From NCBI GenBank assembly GCA_964035575.1, contig OZ037863.1:226001-290000 (forward strand): 64,000 bases of DNA. Reading direction: 5' to 3'. Position numbers and translations under genes: made by a program. Position 1 is the stretch's first letter. The number at the start of each line of letters is the position of its first letter. Of the stretch, positions 33,646 to 44,355 are shown piece after piece. Source of the stretch: Rhynchopus sp. YZ270_cl-10. Taxonomy: Eukaryota > Euglenozoa > Diplonemea > Diplonemida > Diplonemidae. The notes under the pieces are model-generated. The model searched no databases and had not been told where the DNA came from. It saw only the letters and a list, made by a program, of their open reading frames with translations.

Positions 33646-35709
33646 TCAAAAACAAAGAATATTGTATAAGATGACCCTAAGCCTCTCGTGCTTAGTCACC
33701 TGAAAAAAAGAACAGAATGTCTTCTTTTTTGTACTAAAAGAAACGCTGTTTCTCTTCTCTTTTAGACCCTCCTCATACAACCTTCGGTAGCGAGAAGCTC
33801 CTGTCGACGCCTCGCCTTCCTTGTATAGTACTTTCCCTTTGATCCCTGCCTTTGCAGCTCTGTCTGACACCAGGTGGTGGTCGGCGCACTCCTCCCCCTC
33901 CCCCTTTTTGCCCTGATATACTCTCCCCTACACTCCCGCCGCTTGCGCGGCAGCGTTCGCACTCTTTTTCAGGCTGGTTTGCTGTGTCAATTTGGGCTTC
34001 GAGGGTTGCAATCCGTTTTTTCTTTTCGCGGAGTGATTCGCGTAGTGCTCGCACCCTCTTTAGAGTCTCTGACGCTTCGGCTTCGTATTCGACATTTAAT
34101 GACACACTGTTGAGCCAACTCTCTTCAATGCTTTTGATGTGCGCATCGACCTCGATGATGTTATGCTGTCCAGACTCCAGAGAGCTTCCTAACTCCACCG
34201 CGGAGTCAGGTTTGGTCGGCTTTGTTACTGCATGCCCTGAGAAGGTGGAACGGTACACCAATCGCTTGGAACGCCTGGTCACCGGAACTGCCATATTCTG
34301 AGGGGGCTGTGCAGTGAACGGAGTGAGTTTGTGGAGAACGTTTGCATCAAATTGGTGGCACCCGACGTCGACAGGGTAGCGTTGCGCAACGTACGCGAAC
34401 ACCTCTGCGCAGGCGACCAGGAGACCTTCGTCCTCCTCCGTGAAGTTCGCAGTGCCTCTGTTCTTGTTGCTCATCTGCAGCACCCCCCAGCTCGCCCCCT
34501 TCCCGCCCCCCTCCAATGAGAGGATCGGCACCCCCAAGATCGACCTGCTCCGGTAGCCGTGCTTCTTGTCGATGAGAGTGTCGAAGCGGTTGTCGCCGTA
34601 CACACTGCATACGTTTGCTGCAATGCCGGTGAGGAGGATGTTGCCAGGCCAGCTCTGTGCGGTGGCCTTCAGTGGCGTGGGCTTCGATGATCCTGTAGAT
34701 TTTATTATGACTGAGTGTAGGGATGCGTTGAATTACTGGGGGGGGTCGAATAGTAGATCCCCCCTTTGAATAGTAGATACCCCCCTAAATTTTAGACTCC
34801 AATTTTTTTGACCCTATTTTAGGTGCTCGAAAGTGGAGTCTGACCCCCATGTCCAGGTCACAAAAATGCCCGATGAGTCCAATAAAGCAACAAATTTCAT
34901 GTTTTGAGTAGTTGTGGTAATATGTGGAAAAAAAATTATACAGGGGGGATCTACTATTTAGGGGGGATCTACTATTCGACCCCCCCCCAGTAAACTCTTT
35001 CCCCCCAAACTTTTTCGTCTCTGTTTTTTCTCCAAACGTCATAATTTTATAAAGTGAAAGTCAAATTCAAAGCGAACAACCCACCCCCCCACGGTCCCCC
35101 CTCTATCCCCATACCAGTATTAACATAGCAAACCGGCTGCAGCTCATCAGTTCTACCATCGTACTGATACGCGATGCAACGTTCCGCCCTGAGGTGGTGG
35201 CAGGCAGCCTCGAGGATGAGATAGAGCGCCGACGTCACCGACGACGTGCTGCTGATGGGACGTGCCACTGTGGGGGACGGGGACGCGGCTGTGGACGCGA
35301 GCACTGTAGCTGAAGGCGCGCAAGACGTGGGAGACGTCACATCCACGCTTCGTGGGCTTGAGGGCGGCTCCATGGTCTCGAGACCCTTACTGGCTATGGT
35401 GTTCAATGGAATCGATGGCGGGCTTGTCAAATGCATTATCCCTGCCTCAATGTGCGCCAGCTGATCTGAGACCACCGAGGACCACTCGTGCAGGGTGTTG
35501 GTTGAGAGCTCGAACGGCTTCGTCGTTGCCATACGCTCTGCGAGGTTCCGCATCTCCGTGCAGGCCTCGCGCAGCTCGGTGTGGATCTTCTTCCGATTTC
35601 GCTCCCCCTCCAGCTCCAGCTCCCTTTCGTCCAACGCCTCCTTCCTCCCGACACTCCCTCTTAACCGCGGTGGCCTCCCATCTACCGGATGCTTTGGTGT
35701 GAACGACAT
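33646..35709 (-). CDS. GAF-domain protein (two certain exons, a third likely)
   Basis: Exon 1 35115-35709 and exon 2 from 34692 downward join across a 422-nt intron (GTATGG...CTACAG, phase 1) to restore one GAF domain: ALYLILEAACHHLRAERC ... YVNTG | SSKPTPLKA ... GNILTGIAANVC, SRSILGVPILS, GVLQMSNKN. An N-terminal coiled coil (ERELELEGERNRKK) precedes it and another (LKRVRALRESLREKKKR) follows. GAF domains bind cyclic nucleotides or other small ligands or dimerise; which applies is unclear. Near the end a 58-nt GTATAT...TCAG segment (33864-33921) looks like a second intron; removing it gives 527 residues ending at 33646, while reading through stops at 33773 (504 residues). Start: Met at 35709; an upstream in-frame Met at 35784 is possible. 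Confidence 0.78.
33677..33695 (+). repeat. Dispersed hairpin A (CTAAGC stem)
   Basis: CTAAGC, loop CTCTCGT, GCTTAG, then TCACC; it overlaps the 3' end predicted for the GAF gene, so in the transcript it would be the complementary hairpin. Confidence 0.75.
34736..34990. mobile_element. MITE inside the GAF-gene intron
   Basis: TIRs CTGGGGGG(GG)TCGAATAGTAG followed by an inner repeat of the GAATAGTAGAT(C/A)CCCCC motif on both arms; 255 bp flanked by TA on each side (34734-34735, 34991-34992), fitting Tc1/mariner-type target use. No coding capacity. It makes up more than half of the 422-nt intron. Confidence 0.85.
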
Positions 35710-35784
35710 AAAAAAAAGATGTGAAAAACGAATCAGTGGCGACGGGAGGAGGTCCTTGATGGGGGGTGGGTTGGTGTAAGGCAA

Positions 35785-36188
35785 GTGGGAGAAGAGTGTT
35801 TGTATAGAGGGAATTAAAAAAAGGTCGTGGTCAGCTTTAAGGAATATGCCGACTTCAACGTGGCTATGGAGAAAAGGGGGTTGCTCGTTTTGGCACGAAT
35901 TTCTTCAGGTGTGTCTCTCGAGGGTGGGGAGTTGAGTTCACTGAATCGCTCAACTAATACAACGAGAACTGTTCACCATCGTCCCAAGAAATGGTGTCGG
36001 GTCAAACTGCGAGGGGCTACCTTGAGAAAACCCGCAAATTTGGCGTTGGGCCCATTTGCTCACACATGGATGTGTCCAGCATCAGCCAAGACGTCACCGC
36101 ATAAAGGAGGCGGCCAGTTTGCTGTCTTCATCTATTTTGCTTGGCACTGTGTTGTGCCTTTGGGCCTCCTGCTTGGTGCTCCCTTCCC
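35785..36188. other. Intergenic region between GAF and helical-protein genes
   Basis: No gene or recognised repeat seen. It contains the GAF-gene 5' flank and the 3' flank of the next gene. Confidence 0.5.
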
Positions 36189-37346
36189 TCAGAGTCTTGT
36201 GCACAAACGCTTCCCACGCACCTCCTCAACCATCGAGGAGTACTCCTCTGCAATGCGGAAGGAGAGCGACACCTCTGCGTCTGTGAGCACGTACCGGAGG
36301 AAGTCGCGCCCACGGTGGTACTGCCGCCCTGCACGATAGAGACGGAGCATCCAGAACACAACTGCGTCTGTAGCAGCGGAGGCAAGCAGCAGCACACCGA
36401 GCGCACCCTCGCAGCTGGCCACCACAGCCGCAAGACGGCCCTTCAGCACCACGTTCCCCAACCACCCAGCAGACGACGGGAACGCCCTTCCAAGCTCCAG
36501 TGCAGAGGCACGGAGCAGTTCGCACAGCACCGCCGCCTGGTGTTCCCGACCAAAGCCCCTTCGAAATGTTGCCGCAAGGAGACCACAAAAGGCACGGTAC
36601 GTCGCCCACCTCCCGTACGCGTGCAAAAGCGCAAGCCGCACCGGGTACTCCTCCTCCCGCATCTCCCTGTGCAGCAGGTCTGATTTCTTCTTGCCCCCAC
36701 AGTTGCGCAAAAGAAGCGCCTCGTGGCTGGCATCACAACTACTGCGAACGGAGGTGTAAAACTGAAGCATTTCGTTGAACAATTCAGGTCCGGATGCATC
36801 CCCTGGGCGCGCACTGAGTGATAGAAGTACGCAGTACGCAGCCCGACGTGAGGTGTGCGGAAGCTCAAAGAAAACGGCCCTGCAGCGGCGTGCGTCCCGC
36901 CGTCGCGCGAGACACCACATCACCGCCTCTGCGTGCTTTATGGTGGCGGGGAGGCCGGTGTGTTCGAGACGGCGGAACGTGGCGAGCACACCAGAGACGT
37001 TGCCGTCCTGCGCGTCGCACATCATGACCCGGTAAAGCAGGTCGGAGTAGACACTGAAGTCGCACCGAGGGATGTGTGGGCGAGTCTGGACGAAGTGTGC
37101 AAAGGCACGTCGCAGTGCGTCTGGGTGCCCGCGGAGGACCTTCGCGCATTGCACAAGGGTGTGCAAGCCAACGTGGTTCGTGCGCCAGAGGCTGTTGAGA
37201 ACACCCTCGCGAGATGCGGTGTGCTCGCGCATGCCTTCGCCGTGTGCATTTGGTGTGGGCCCAAAAACCTTCTTCAAATACGCTGCCGTGCCACGATCAC
37301 TCAACCCACTGGGAAGGCTGCTCAAGACCTCGCTTGCGCGCCGCAT
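36189..37346 (-). CDS. Helical protein, possibly PPR-like
   Basis: Single-exon protein of 385 residues with no signal peptide and strong GC-rich coding bias. The middle (about residues 95-200) shows consecutive amphipathic helix pairs, for example DFSVYSDLLYRVMMCDAQDGN followed by VLATFRRLEHTGLPATIKHAEA and WCLARRRDARRCRAVFFELP, which resemble pentatricopeptide or related alpha-solenoid repeats in spacing (about 35 residues). If it is a PPR protein it would act on organelle RNA, but the repeats are degenerate, no targeting peptide is clear, and other helical-repeat families remain possible. The second half has hydrophobic helices (LAAVVASCEGALGVLLLASAA) that do not look like a true TM bundle. 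Confidence 0.7.
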   Translation of the reverse strand: MRRASEVLSSLPSGLSDRGTAAYLKKVFGPTPNAHGEGMREHTASREGVLNSLWRTNHVGLHTLVQCAKVLRGHPDALRRAFAHFVQTRPHIPRCDFSVYSDLLYRVMMCDAQDGNVSGVLATFRRLEHTGLPATIKHAEAVMWCLARRRDARRCRAVFFELPHTSRRAAYCVLLSLSARPGDASGPELFNEMLQFYTSVRSSCDASHEALLLRNCGGKKKSDLLHREMREEEYPVRLALLHAYGRWATYRAFCGLLAATFRRGFGREHQAAVLCELLRASALELGRAFPSSAGWLGNVVLKGRLAAVVASCEGALGVLLLASAATDAVVFWMLRLYRAGRQYHRGRDFLRYVLTDAEVSLSFRIAEEYSSMVEEVRGKRLCTRL

Positions 37347-38685
37347 CGCTCAGGGCGGCATCGTTTCTTGGGTGTTATGTGTACTGTACTGATTTGTTGA
37401 GAGGGGTTTGGTTTCGCTGAAAAACTGTTGGCGCAGTGCATCATTCGGAAGGTGAGTTGGTACACACTCATTATCGGATGCCGACTTCCATGGCCACCGT
37501 CCTGCTGTCTAGATGAACCTACACCCTTTGTTGCCACCTGTGCAAGCTTCACTTTCATCGTTCCGTGGAGGTGTGTGGATGCGTGTGTGCCTTGAGCACC
37601 AAAACGCCATGCATCCTGCACACTCATCACCGAACAACACAACAAAAAGGGGCAAGACTTTGAAGGACTCAGGTGGAAATGGAAAGGGAAAAGGCAAGAG
37701 AAGAGGGTGGAAGGGTGCTGTACTGGTTCATATTTTTTTTCGGTGCACCAATGAGCGGTCACATCCTCCACATGGGAGAGAGTTTTTTATACGTCGCGTA
37801 TGGCGTCCCAGAAGCTATGATTGGGGAGGGGATGGAGGTGGGGGGTGGAGATGGTGGCAGTGATCCTTTATGAGGACACAACCATAAAAAGTAAAATAAA
37901 GAAACTATGGTTCAAGCAAAACATGTTGTCGGTAAAATTCTGACTAATGTTCACGAAAACATGGTTCCTGTCATTTTCTTTGTTATAAAGTGAGTCGCAT
38001 TTTAATCAGATATGAGTTAAAACGTGTGCAACACAAATAAGTCCACAAAAGATGGTGATACAAAATATGAAACTAAAACAACAAAAACTACGTCCCACCT
38101 TCAACACAGGGAACACAAAACAAAAGGTTCTCTCAAAAACAAACACTTGCAACGCATGAAGGAGACACCCAGGACAGAAGGTGCAAACACTTCAACACGT
38201 ACCGCAATATGCGTGATGCAAATGCGGTTAGAAATAAAACAACAACAGACCATGGCCCGTTGTGCAGGTGCAGTACCGAGGGAGAAGCGATTCTAAAAAA
38301 AGGTAACCTCACAACGTGCAAACACATGTGAGCTCCACCAGCACACTGGCGAAGCTGTTGCCAGCACAATCATTGTGAAGTGTTCCTACGTTGTAGCTGC
38401 ATTGCGGGCTCGTGGCCCCTCGTATTGCAACCCCATAGAAGGGACACTTGAAATATCGATGAACCTCATGGCACACAGATGTCTTTCAACAACAATGGGA
38501 AAAACGCCGCTATAACCGACAGTACTTTTGCACCTGAAACGTATGGGGGAAAAGGGAAAAGGGGAAGAAAAAAGAGAAAAACAGAAACAGGCATCAGCCG
38601 TGACCATGTCCCGACTGCTTCCCACAAAACTAAACTGAGCAACAAAGAAAGCAACAAACTGTGTGGAAAGCCAGCACACACCACC
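37347..38685. other. Intergenic region; left arm of the repeat-WD40 tandem duplication
   Basis: No gene seen. From about 37556 it is homologous to 42950-44355: both contain CTTGAGCACCAAAACGCCAT, GTGAGTCGCATTTTAATCAG and the block before the WD40 3' end. It marks the 3' half of the duplicated unit. Confidence 0.7.
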
Positions 38686-41600
38686 TCACAGTGTCCACAT
38701 GATGAGCGCACCTTCGTGGCCCACAGTTGCCAGACGTGCCCCGTCGGGTGAGAAGGCCAGGCGCGGCACAGCCCGAGAGTGTCCCACCAGATCCTTCAGC
38801 ACTGCACCGTCGCTGGAGCTCCACACCGTCACGTCGCCCTCACCCACAGACGCAATCACAGTCCCATCCGGCGAGAAGTAGCTGTCAAACACAACCCCAG
38901 ACCGGGTCTGCAGCGACAGACGCTCGTACGACGGACCGCCAAAGCCTCCAGCCCAGCCCGTCACGCTCACAACCCCGTTGTCCAGGCCCCGCAGCAGCTC
39001 GCCGTCGTGGAACGACAGCGCAGTTACACGGCCACCCACAGACCGCAGCTCTGCAGCAGACGTTGCATCCTCCAGACCCCACACAGTCACCACCTCGTCC
39101 ACCTCCGTCCCCCACACCGTCGCAAGGTGCGACCCGTCCACAGAGAAGGCCACGTCGCGTGCGTGCCGCTGCATCACTGCAGACGGCGCCCACCCCGCCA
39201 CCTCGAAGACACGTGTGCGCACGTCACCGCCTCCCCCGCTCACCACGTAGCGTCCGTCGCCTGACCACACCACACGCCGCACAGGCACACTGCCAGAGCC
39301 GTTCAGGTTCACCAGTTCGCGCGTCAGCACCCCTGTCGCCGCATCGCACACAACCACACGGCCACCCTCGCCTCCAAGCGCCACACTCGTCCCGTCAGGC
39401 GAATACGCAATGTCGTACACACGGAAGTCGGCACACCCCATCTGCACCAGCTGCACACCCGTCGCCACGTCAAACACACGCACAGCACCGTCCCACGCAC
39501 CTGTCGCCACACGGCCACCGTCCGCAGAGAAACCCACAGACAGCAGCCGTCCCGGGTGCTGCACCTGCCACTCGCAGTCTCGCGACGCCCTCCCACACCT
39601 CCTCGGCACTGTGTCCACCCCACACTGCTGAGGCTTGGGCAGCGGCTCAGGTGTTGCAGCTGGTGGTGTCGGGGTGCCACTCACCCACGGGTGCGGTGTC
39701 GCCGGTGCAAGTGTTGCTCCTGGGGTCAGCACTGGTGAACGGGATGTGGGTGCGTCGGTTGGGATACTGGTCCATGATGTCGAGGGTGAATGAGATGTTG
39801 GCAGGCCTGGCACATTGGTGATCGGCACAACTGTCATTCCAGGTGGTGCCGGTGTGGTGATCGGAGAGTGCGTGTCGGGCGCACGTGTTGCTCCTGGGGT
39901 CAGCACTGGTGAACGGGATGTGGGTGCGCCTGTTGGGATACTGGTCCATGATGTCGAGGGTGAATGAGATGTCGGAGATGGTGTCCAAGAAACCGTCGGA
40001 GGAGCATCGGTGTGGGGTGCACGCGACACAGATGGCGCAGCTGTGGCACCTCCACAACTCCAAGCAAAGGCAAACTCGGCGTCAGAATACCCTTGATACC
40101 GGTTGTTCAAAGTAATGATGAAGTTCCCTGCAACATTGAAGCTTCCGTTGAAAGTAGTCCTGGTATAGTCAGTACGCAAAATGATCCCGTCGCTGTTCGT
40201 GAATATGAATGCGCCAAATGAACCTTGACGCGATGACGAGGTAGCAATGTCAAGCATTCCTGTGCAGGGAATAAGCCAACTGGAAATAGCTCGCTCTGAA
40301 AACATTCGCTCATACGTCCCAGCAGGCGGCAGTGTCAGGTATGTGGAAGCATCAAAGCCTGCTGCAGGCACAACTGCAGGCTCAGTGTTGCATTCCCAAT
40401 CGAAAGCGAATTCGTTAGTGTGGAAGGTACTATACCCCTGCGAGTCGTTGAACACAACCATCATCTCACCGTTGGCAGGGTAAGTGGCAATGTAACGTTC
40501 CCGGTTATCAACCAATGATGTCAGCACGTACCCGTCACTGTTTTGCAGCCTCACACCTGCGCGGTAATCATACGTGGACAAGTTGCTGAACGTGACCTCA
40601 ACTGTTCCCACACACTGAAATGTCCAGCACTCAACGTACTCTGCTCTGTGAACGGGTGCTCTGATTGTGGCAACCAAAGGTGGCGACAACAGCGCTTCGC
40701 ACGCGGCACGTGGAACAACTGTTGGTGGTGCAGGTGTCTCAGGTGCAGGTGTCGGATCGGGTGACGGAAAGTCTGGTCTCGTCCCTCCACAACTCCAAGC
40801 AAAGGCAAACTCGGCGTCAGAATACCCTTGATACCGGTTGTTCAAAGTAATGATGAAGTTTCCTGCAACATTGAAGCTTCCATTGAAAGTAGTCCTGGTA
40901 TAGTCAGTACGCAAAATGACCCCGTTGCTGTCCGTGAATACGAATGCACCAAATGAACCTTGACGCGATGACGAGGTAGCAATGTCAAGAATTCCTGTGC
41001 AGGGAATAAGCCAACTGGAAATCGCCTGTTCTGAATACATCCGCTCATACGTCCCAGCAGGCGGCAGTGTCAGGTATGTGGAAGCATCAAAGCCTGCTGC
41101 AGGCACAACTGCAGGTCCAGTGTTGCATTCCCAATCGAAGGCGAATTCGTTAGTGTGGAAGGTACTATACCCCTGCGAGTCGTTGAACACAACTGTCATC
41201 TCACCGTTGGCAGGGTAAGTGGCAATGTAACGCTCCCGGTTATCAACCAATGATGTCAGCACGTACCCATCACTGTTTTGAAGCATCACACCCGCACGGT
41301 AATCATACGTGGTCAAGCTGCTGAACGTGACCTCAACTGTTCCCACACACTGAAATGTCCAGCACTCAACGTACTCTGCTCTGTAAACGGGTGCTCTGAT
41401 TGTGGCAACCAAAGGTGGCGACAACAGCGCTTCGCACGCGGCACGTGGAACAACTGTTGGTGGTGCAGGTGTCTCAGGTGCAGGTGTCAGATCGTGTGAC
41501 GGAAGGTCAGGTCTTGTCCCTCCACAACTCCAAGCAAAGGCAAACTCGGCGTCAGAATACCCTTGATACCGGTTGTTCAAAGTAATGATGAAGTTTCCTG

Positions 41601-42291
41601 CAACATTTAAGCTTCCATTGAAAGTAGTCCTGGTATAGTCAGTACGCAAAATGGTCCCGTCGCTGTCCGTGAATACGAATGCACCAAATGAACCTTGACG
41701 CGATGACGAGGTAGCAATGTCAAGCATTCCTGTGCAGGGAATAAGCCAACTGGAAATAGCTCGCTCTGAAAACATTCGCTCATACGTCCCAGCAGGCGGC
41801 AGTGTCAGGTTTGTGGAAGCATCAAAGCCTGCTGCAGGCACAACTGCGGGTCCAGTGTTGCATTCCCACTCGAAGGTGAATTCGTTCTCGTAGTAGTAAC
41901 TATACCCCTGCGAGTCGTTGAACAGAACAGTCATCTCACCGTTGGCAGGGTAAGTGGCGATGTAACGTTCCCGGTTTTCAAACAATGATGTCAGCACGTA
42001 CCCATCACTGTTTTGAAGCATCACACCCGCGCGGTAATCACGCGTGGACAAGTTGCTGAACGTGACCTCAACTGTTCCCACACACTGAAATGTCCAACAC
42101 TCAACGTACTCTGCTGCATAAACGGGTGCTCTGATTGTGGCAACCAAAGGTGGCGACAACAGCGCTTCGCACGCGGCACGTGGAACAACTGTTGGTGGTG
42201 CAGGTGTCTCAGGTGCAAGAGTAATTGGGCTGGTAGGTATCGGCACCGCACGCGACAGGGAGAGACACGACACTGCAAGGAGCCAACGCAT
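38686..42291 (-). CDS. Secreted three-repeat WD40 protein A
   Basis: A 1201-residue single-exon protein. The chosen start (MRWLLAVSCLSLSRAVP) gives a signal peptide; the frame stays open 62 codons upstream but those read like 5' UTR. Residues about 41-775 are three repeats of exactly 245 residues, each with an a-half (CEALLSPPLVATIRAP ... CWTFQCVGTVEVTF ... NGEMTV.FNDSQGYS) and a b-half (SWLIPCTGMLDIA ... GNFIITLNNRYQGYSDAEFAF), beta-rich and CUB/jelly-roll-like in pattern. A Thr/Ser/Pro-rich stalk follows (SPSTSWTSIPT, GATRAP), then a roughly 300-residue seven-bladed WD40 propeller ending LIMWTL. All three b-halves are of the SSSRQGSFGAF type. An extracellular WD40 domain is unusual. Function unknown; perhaps a secreted or matrix lectin-like protein. 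Confidence 0.88.
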   Translation of the reverse strand: MRWLLAVSCLSLSRAVPIPTSPITLAPETPAPPTVVPRAACEALLSPPLVATIRAPVYAAEYVECWTFQCVGTVEVTFSNLSTRDYRAGVMLQNSDGYVLTSLFENRERYIATYPANGEMTVLFNDSQGYSYYYENEFTFEWECNTGPAVVPAAGFDASTNLTLPPAGTYERMFSERAISSWLIPCTGMLDIATSSSRQGSFGAFVFTDSDGTILRTDYTRTTFNGSLNVAGNFIITLNNRYQGYSDAEFAFAWSCGGTRPDLPSHDLTPAPETPAPPTVVPRAACEALLSPPLVATIRAPVYRAEYVECWTFQCVGTVEVTFSSLTTYDYRAGVMLQNSDGYVLTSLVDNRERYIATYPANGEMTVVFNDSQGYSTFHTNEFAFDWECNTGPAVVPAAGFDASTYLTLPPAGTYERMYSEQAISSWLIPCTGILDIATSSSRQGSFGAFVFTDSNGVILRTDYTRTTFNGSFNVAGNFIITLNNRYQGYSDAEFAFAWSCGGTRPDFPSPDPTPAPETPAPPTVVPRAACEALLSPPLVATIRAPVHRAEYVECWTFQCVGTVEVTFSNLSTYDYRAGVRLQNSDGYVLTSLVDNRERYIATYPANGEMMVVFNDSQGYSTFHTNEFAFDWECNTEPAVVPAAGFDASTYLTLPPAGTYERMFSERAISSWLIPCTGMLDIATSSSRQGSFGAFIFTNSDGIILRTDYTRTTFNGSFNVAGNFIITLNNRYQGYSDAEFAFAWSCGGATAAPSVSRAPHTDAPPTVSWTPSPTSHSPSTSWTSIPTGAPTSRSPVLTPGATRAPDTHSPITTPAPPGMTVVPITNVPGLPTSHSPSTSWTSIPTDAPTSRSPVLTPGATLAPATPHPWVSGTPTPPAATPEPLPKPQQCGVDTVPRRCGRASRDCEWQVQHPGRLLSVGFSADGGRVATGAWDGAVRVFDVATGVQLVQMGCADFRVYDIAYSPDGTSVALGGEGGRVVVCDAATGVLTRELVNLNGSGSVPVRRVVWSGDGRYVVSGGGGDVRTRVFEVAGWAPSAVMQRHARDVAFSVDGSHLATVWGTEVDEVVTVWGLEDATSAAELRSVGGRVTALSFHDGELLRGLDNGVVSVTGWAGGFGGPSYERLSLQTRSGVVFDSYFSPDGTVIASVGEGDVTVWSSSDGAVLKDLVGHSRAVPRLAFSPDGARLATVGHEGALIMWTL

Positions 42292-44355
42292 TGTGTGACT
42301 TGACGGCACAACGCCGCTTGCCTGTGGGTGGGGTTCTGAAGAGTGTGTGGTGACCTGTTGGGTGGTGTGGGTAAGTGTCTCCAATGTGCCGTGCACGACA
42401 CCAATCCGTACCTTTCTGCACCTCTGTATCTCCACACTGCTGAGAGACGTTTTGCTACCCGACATCTGCACAAACACAGAGCACCTCTTCTCAGCATCCT
42501 CTCTGTAGTCGAACCCTCATCACCTTGCAGCGAGGTCCACACCTCTGTCAACTGATGATGATGCCCCTAAGCACTGGACATACATCGTAACGACGCACGC
42601 ACACCATCGTCACAATACTCACACATGTCTCCCCTCCCCACTCCCCCACTCCGGCACACCACACCACCTATTACATCAGATGCAGAAACCATTTTCCCCT
42701 CCAAGATGCCAAGACCTTTTGCACAATGCACAGGGGGTCAAGGAAAAGGACATTTTATTTTTTCAGGGATGGATCGAAGCAGTGTTTAGTTATCTCGATC
42801 TCGCAAAGTCAGTATCGCACAGCAACAGCTTTGTACGGAGTAGGAAAATAAATTGAAGCGGCATATGACGAGCTGCCTCTGGTACATCAAACAAAGAAAA
42901 GGGCTGGGGTGTCACTTGTGGAGGGTGCCCGGGGTGTGCGTTCGTTGGTGGATGCGTCTGTGCCTTGAGCACCAAAACGCCATGTGTCCTCCACACTCAT
43001 CACCGAACAACACAGCAAAAGAGCAAGACTTTGAAGGGCTCAGGTGGGAAAGGGAAAGTGCAAGACAAGGGGTGGAAGGGTGCTGTACTGGTTTTGATAT
43101 TTCGGTACACCAAAGAGTGGCCACGTCCTCCACATGGGGGAGAGTTTTTGTGACGTCGCACATGGCCCTGAACCTATGATTGGGGAGGGGATGCAGGTGG
43201 GGGTGGAGATGGTGGCAGTGGTCCTTTATGAGAGGACACAACCATAAAAAGTAATTGCAACAAAACAGCAATGCACCTTCGCGTGCATCTACCAAAGTCT
43301 GCTCAAAACAAAGGTAGTGCACGAAACACTGAGGTGGTTCGCAGCAGACATCTTGTATGGAAATAAAGTGAGTCGCATTTTAATCAGATATGAGTTAAAA
43401 CGTGTGCAACACAAATAAGTCCACAAAAGATGGTGATACAAAATATGAAACTAAAACAACAAAAACTACGTCCCACCTTCAACACAGGGAACGCAAAACA
43501 AAAGGTTCTTTCAAAAACAAACACTTGCAACGCATGAAGGAGACACCCAGGACAGAAGGTGCAAACACTTCAACGCGTACCGCAATCTGCGTGATGCAAA
43601 TGCGGTTAGAAATAAAACAACCACAGACCATGGCCCGTTGTTCAGGTGCAGTACCGAGGGATAAGCAACTCCGAAGGTAACCCCACAACGTGCAGACACA
43701 TGTGAGCTCCACCACCAGCACACTGGCGAAGCTGTTGCCAGCACAATCGTTGTGAAGTGTTCCTACGTTGTTGCTGCATTGCGGGCTCGTGGCCCCTCGT
43801 ATTGCAACCCCATAGAAGGGACACTTGAAATATCGATGAACCTCATGGCACACAGATGTCTTTCAACAACAATGGGAAAAACGCCGCTATAACCGACAGT
43901 ACTTTTGCACCTGAAACATATGGGGGAAAAGGGAAAAGGGGAAGAAAAAAGACAAATTCATATACTTTCAAATAAAATTTGAAAGCATTAGGGAAGTGTA
44001 TAAAAAACAACAACAACCCATCTTTTTTTTTAATATTTCTTGTTGTAAAAATGTGAAAGGGGAAAAATAAACTGTTTCCTTGCATAAACTGAAACTTTCA
44101 GTAGATTGGTTTCGAACTTTTACCCTGTTTCAGTCTTAAGAATTATACAGTAGTATTCAAAAGGGTAGACATCTTCAGTAATTCCCCTTTATATGGTGGG
44201 TGAAAGTTATGAAACCGATGTTCGTGTGAACATTTGGAAAAAAGAGAAAAACAGAAACAGGCATCAGCCGTGACCATGTCCCGACTGCTTCCCACAAAAC
44301 TAAACTGAGCAACAAAGAAAGCAACAAACTGTGTGGAAAGCCAGCACACACCACC
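42292..44355. other. Intergenic region between the repeat-WD40 genes
   Basis: No gene seen. It contains the 5' flank of gene A, about 380 bp (42502-42879) with no counterpart upstream of gene B, the duplication junction near 42950 (GGATGCGT), the copy of the 37.56-38.69 kb region, and a 285-bp insertion at 43953-44237. Confidence 0.65.
43953..44237. mobile_element. 285-bp AT-rich insertion
   Basis: Compared with the older copy at about 38570, this copy has 285 extra bases bounded by AAAAAAGA on both sides (43945-43952 and 44238-44245), an 8-bp direct duplication. The ends (CAAATTCA... and ...TGAACATTTGG) are weakly inverted. The empty site in the first copy makes insertion, not deletion, the simpler reading. 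The A-rich duplication could be chance, so the element class is open. Confidence 0.6.
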
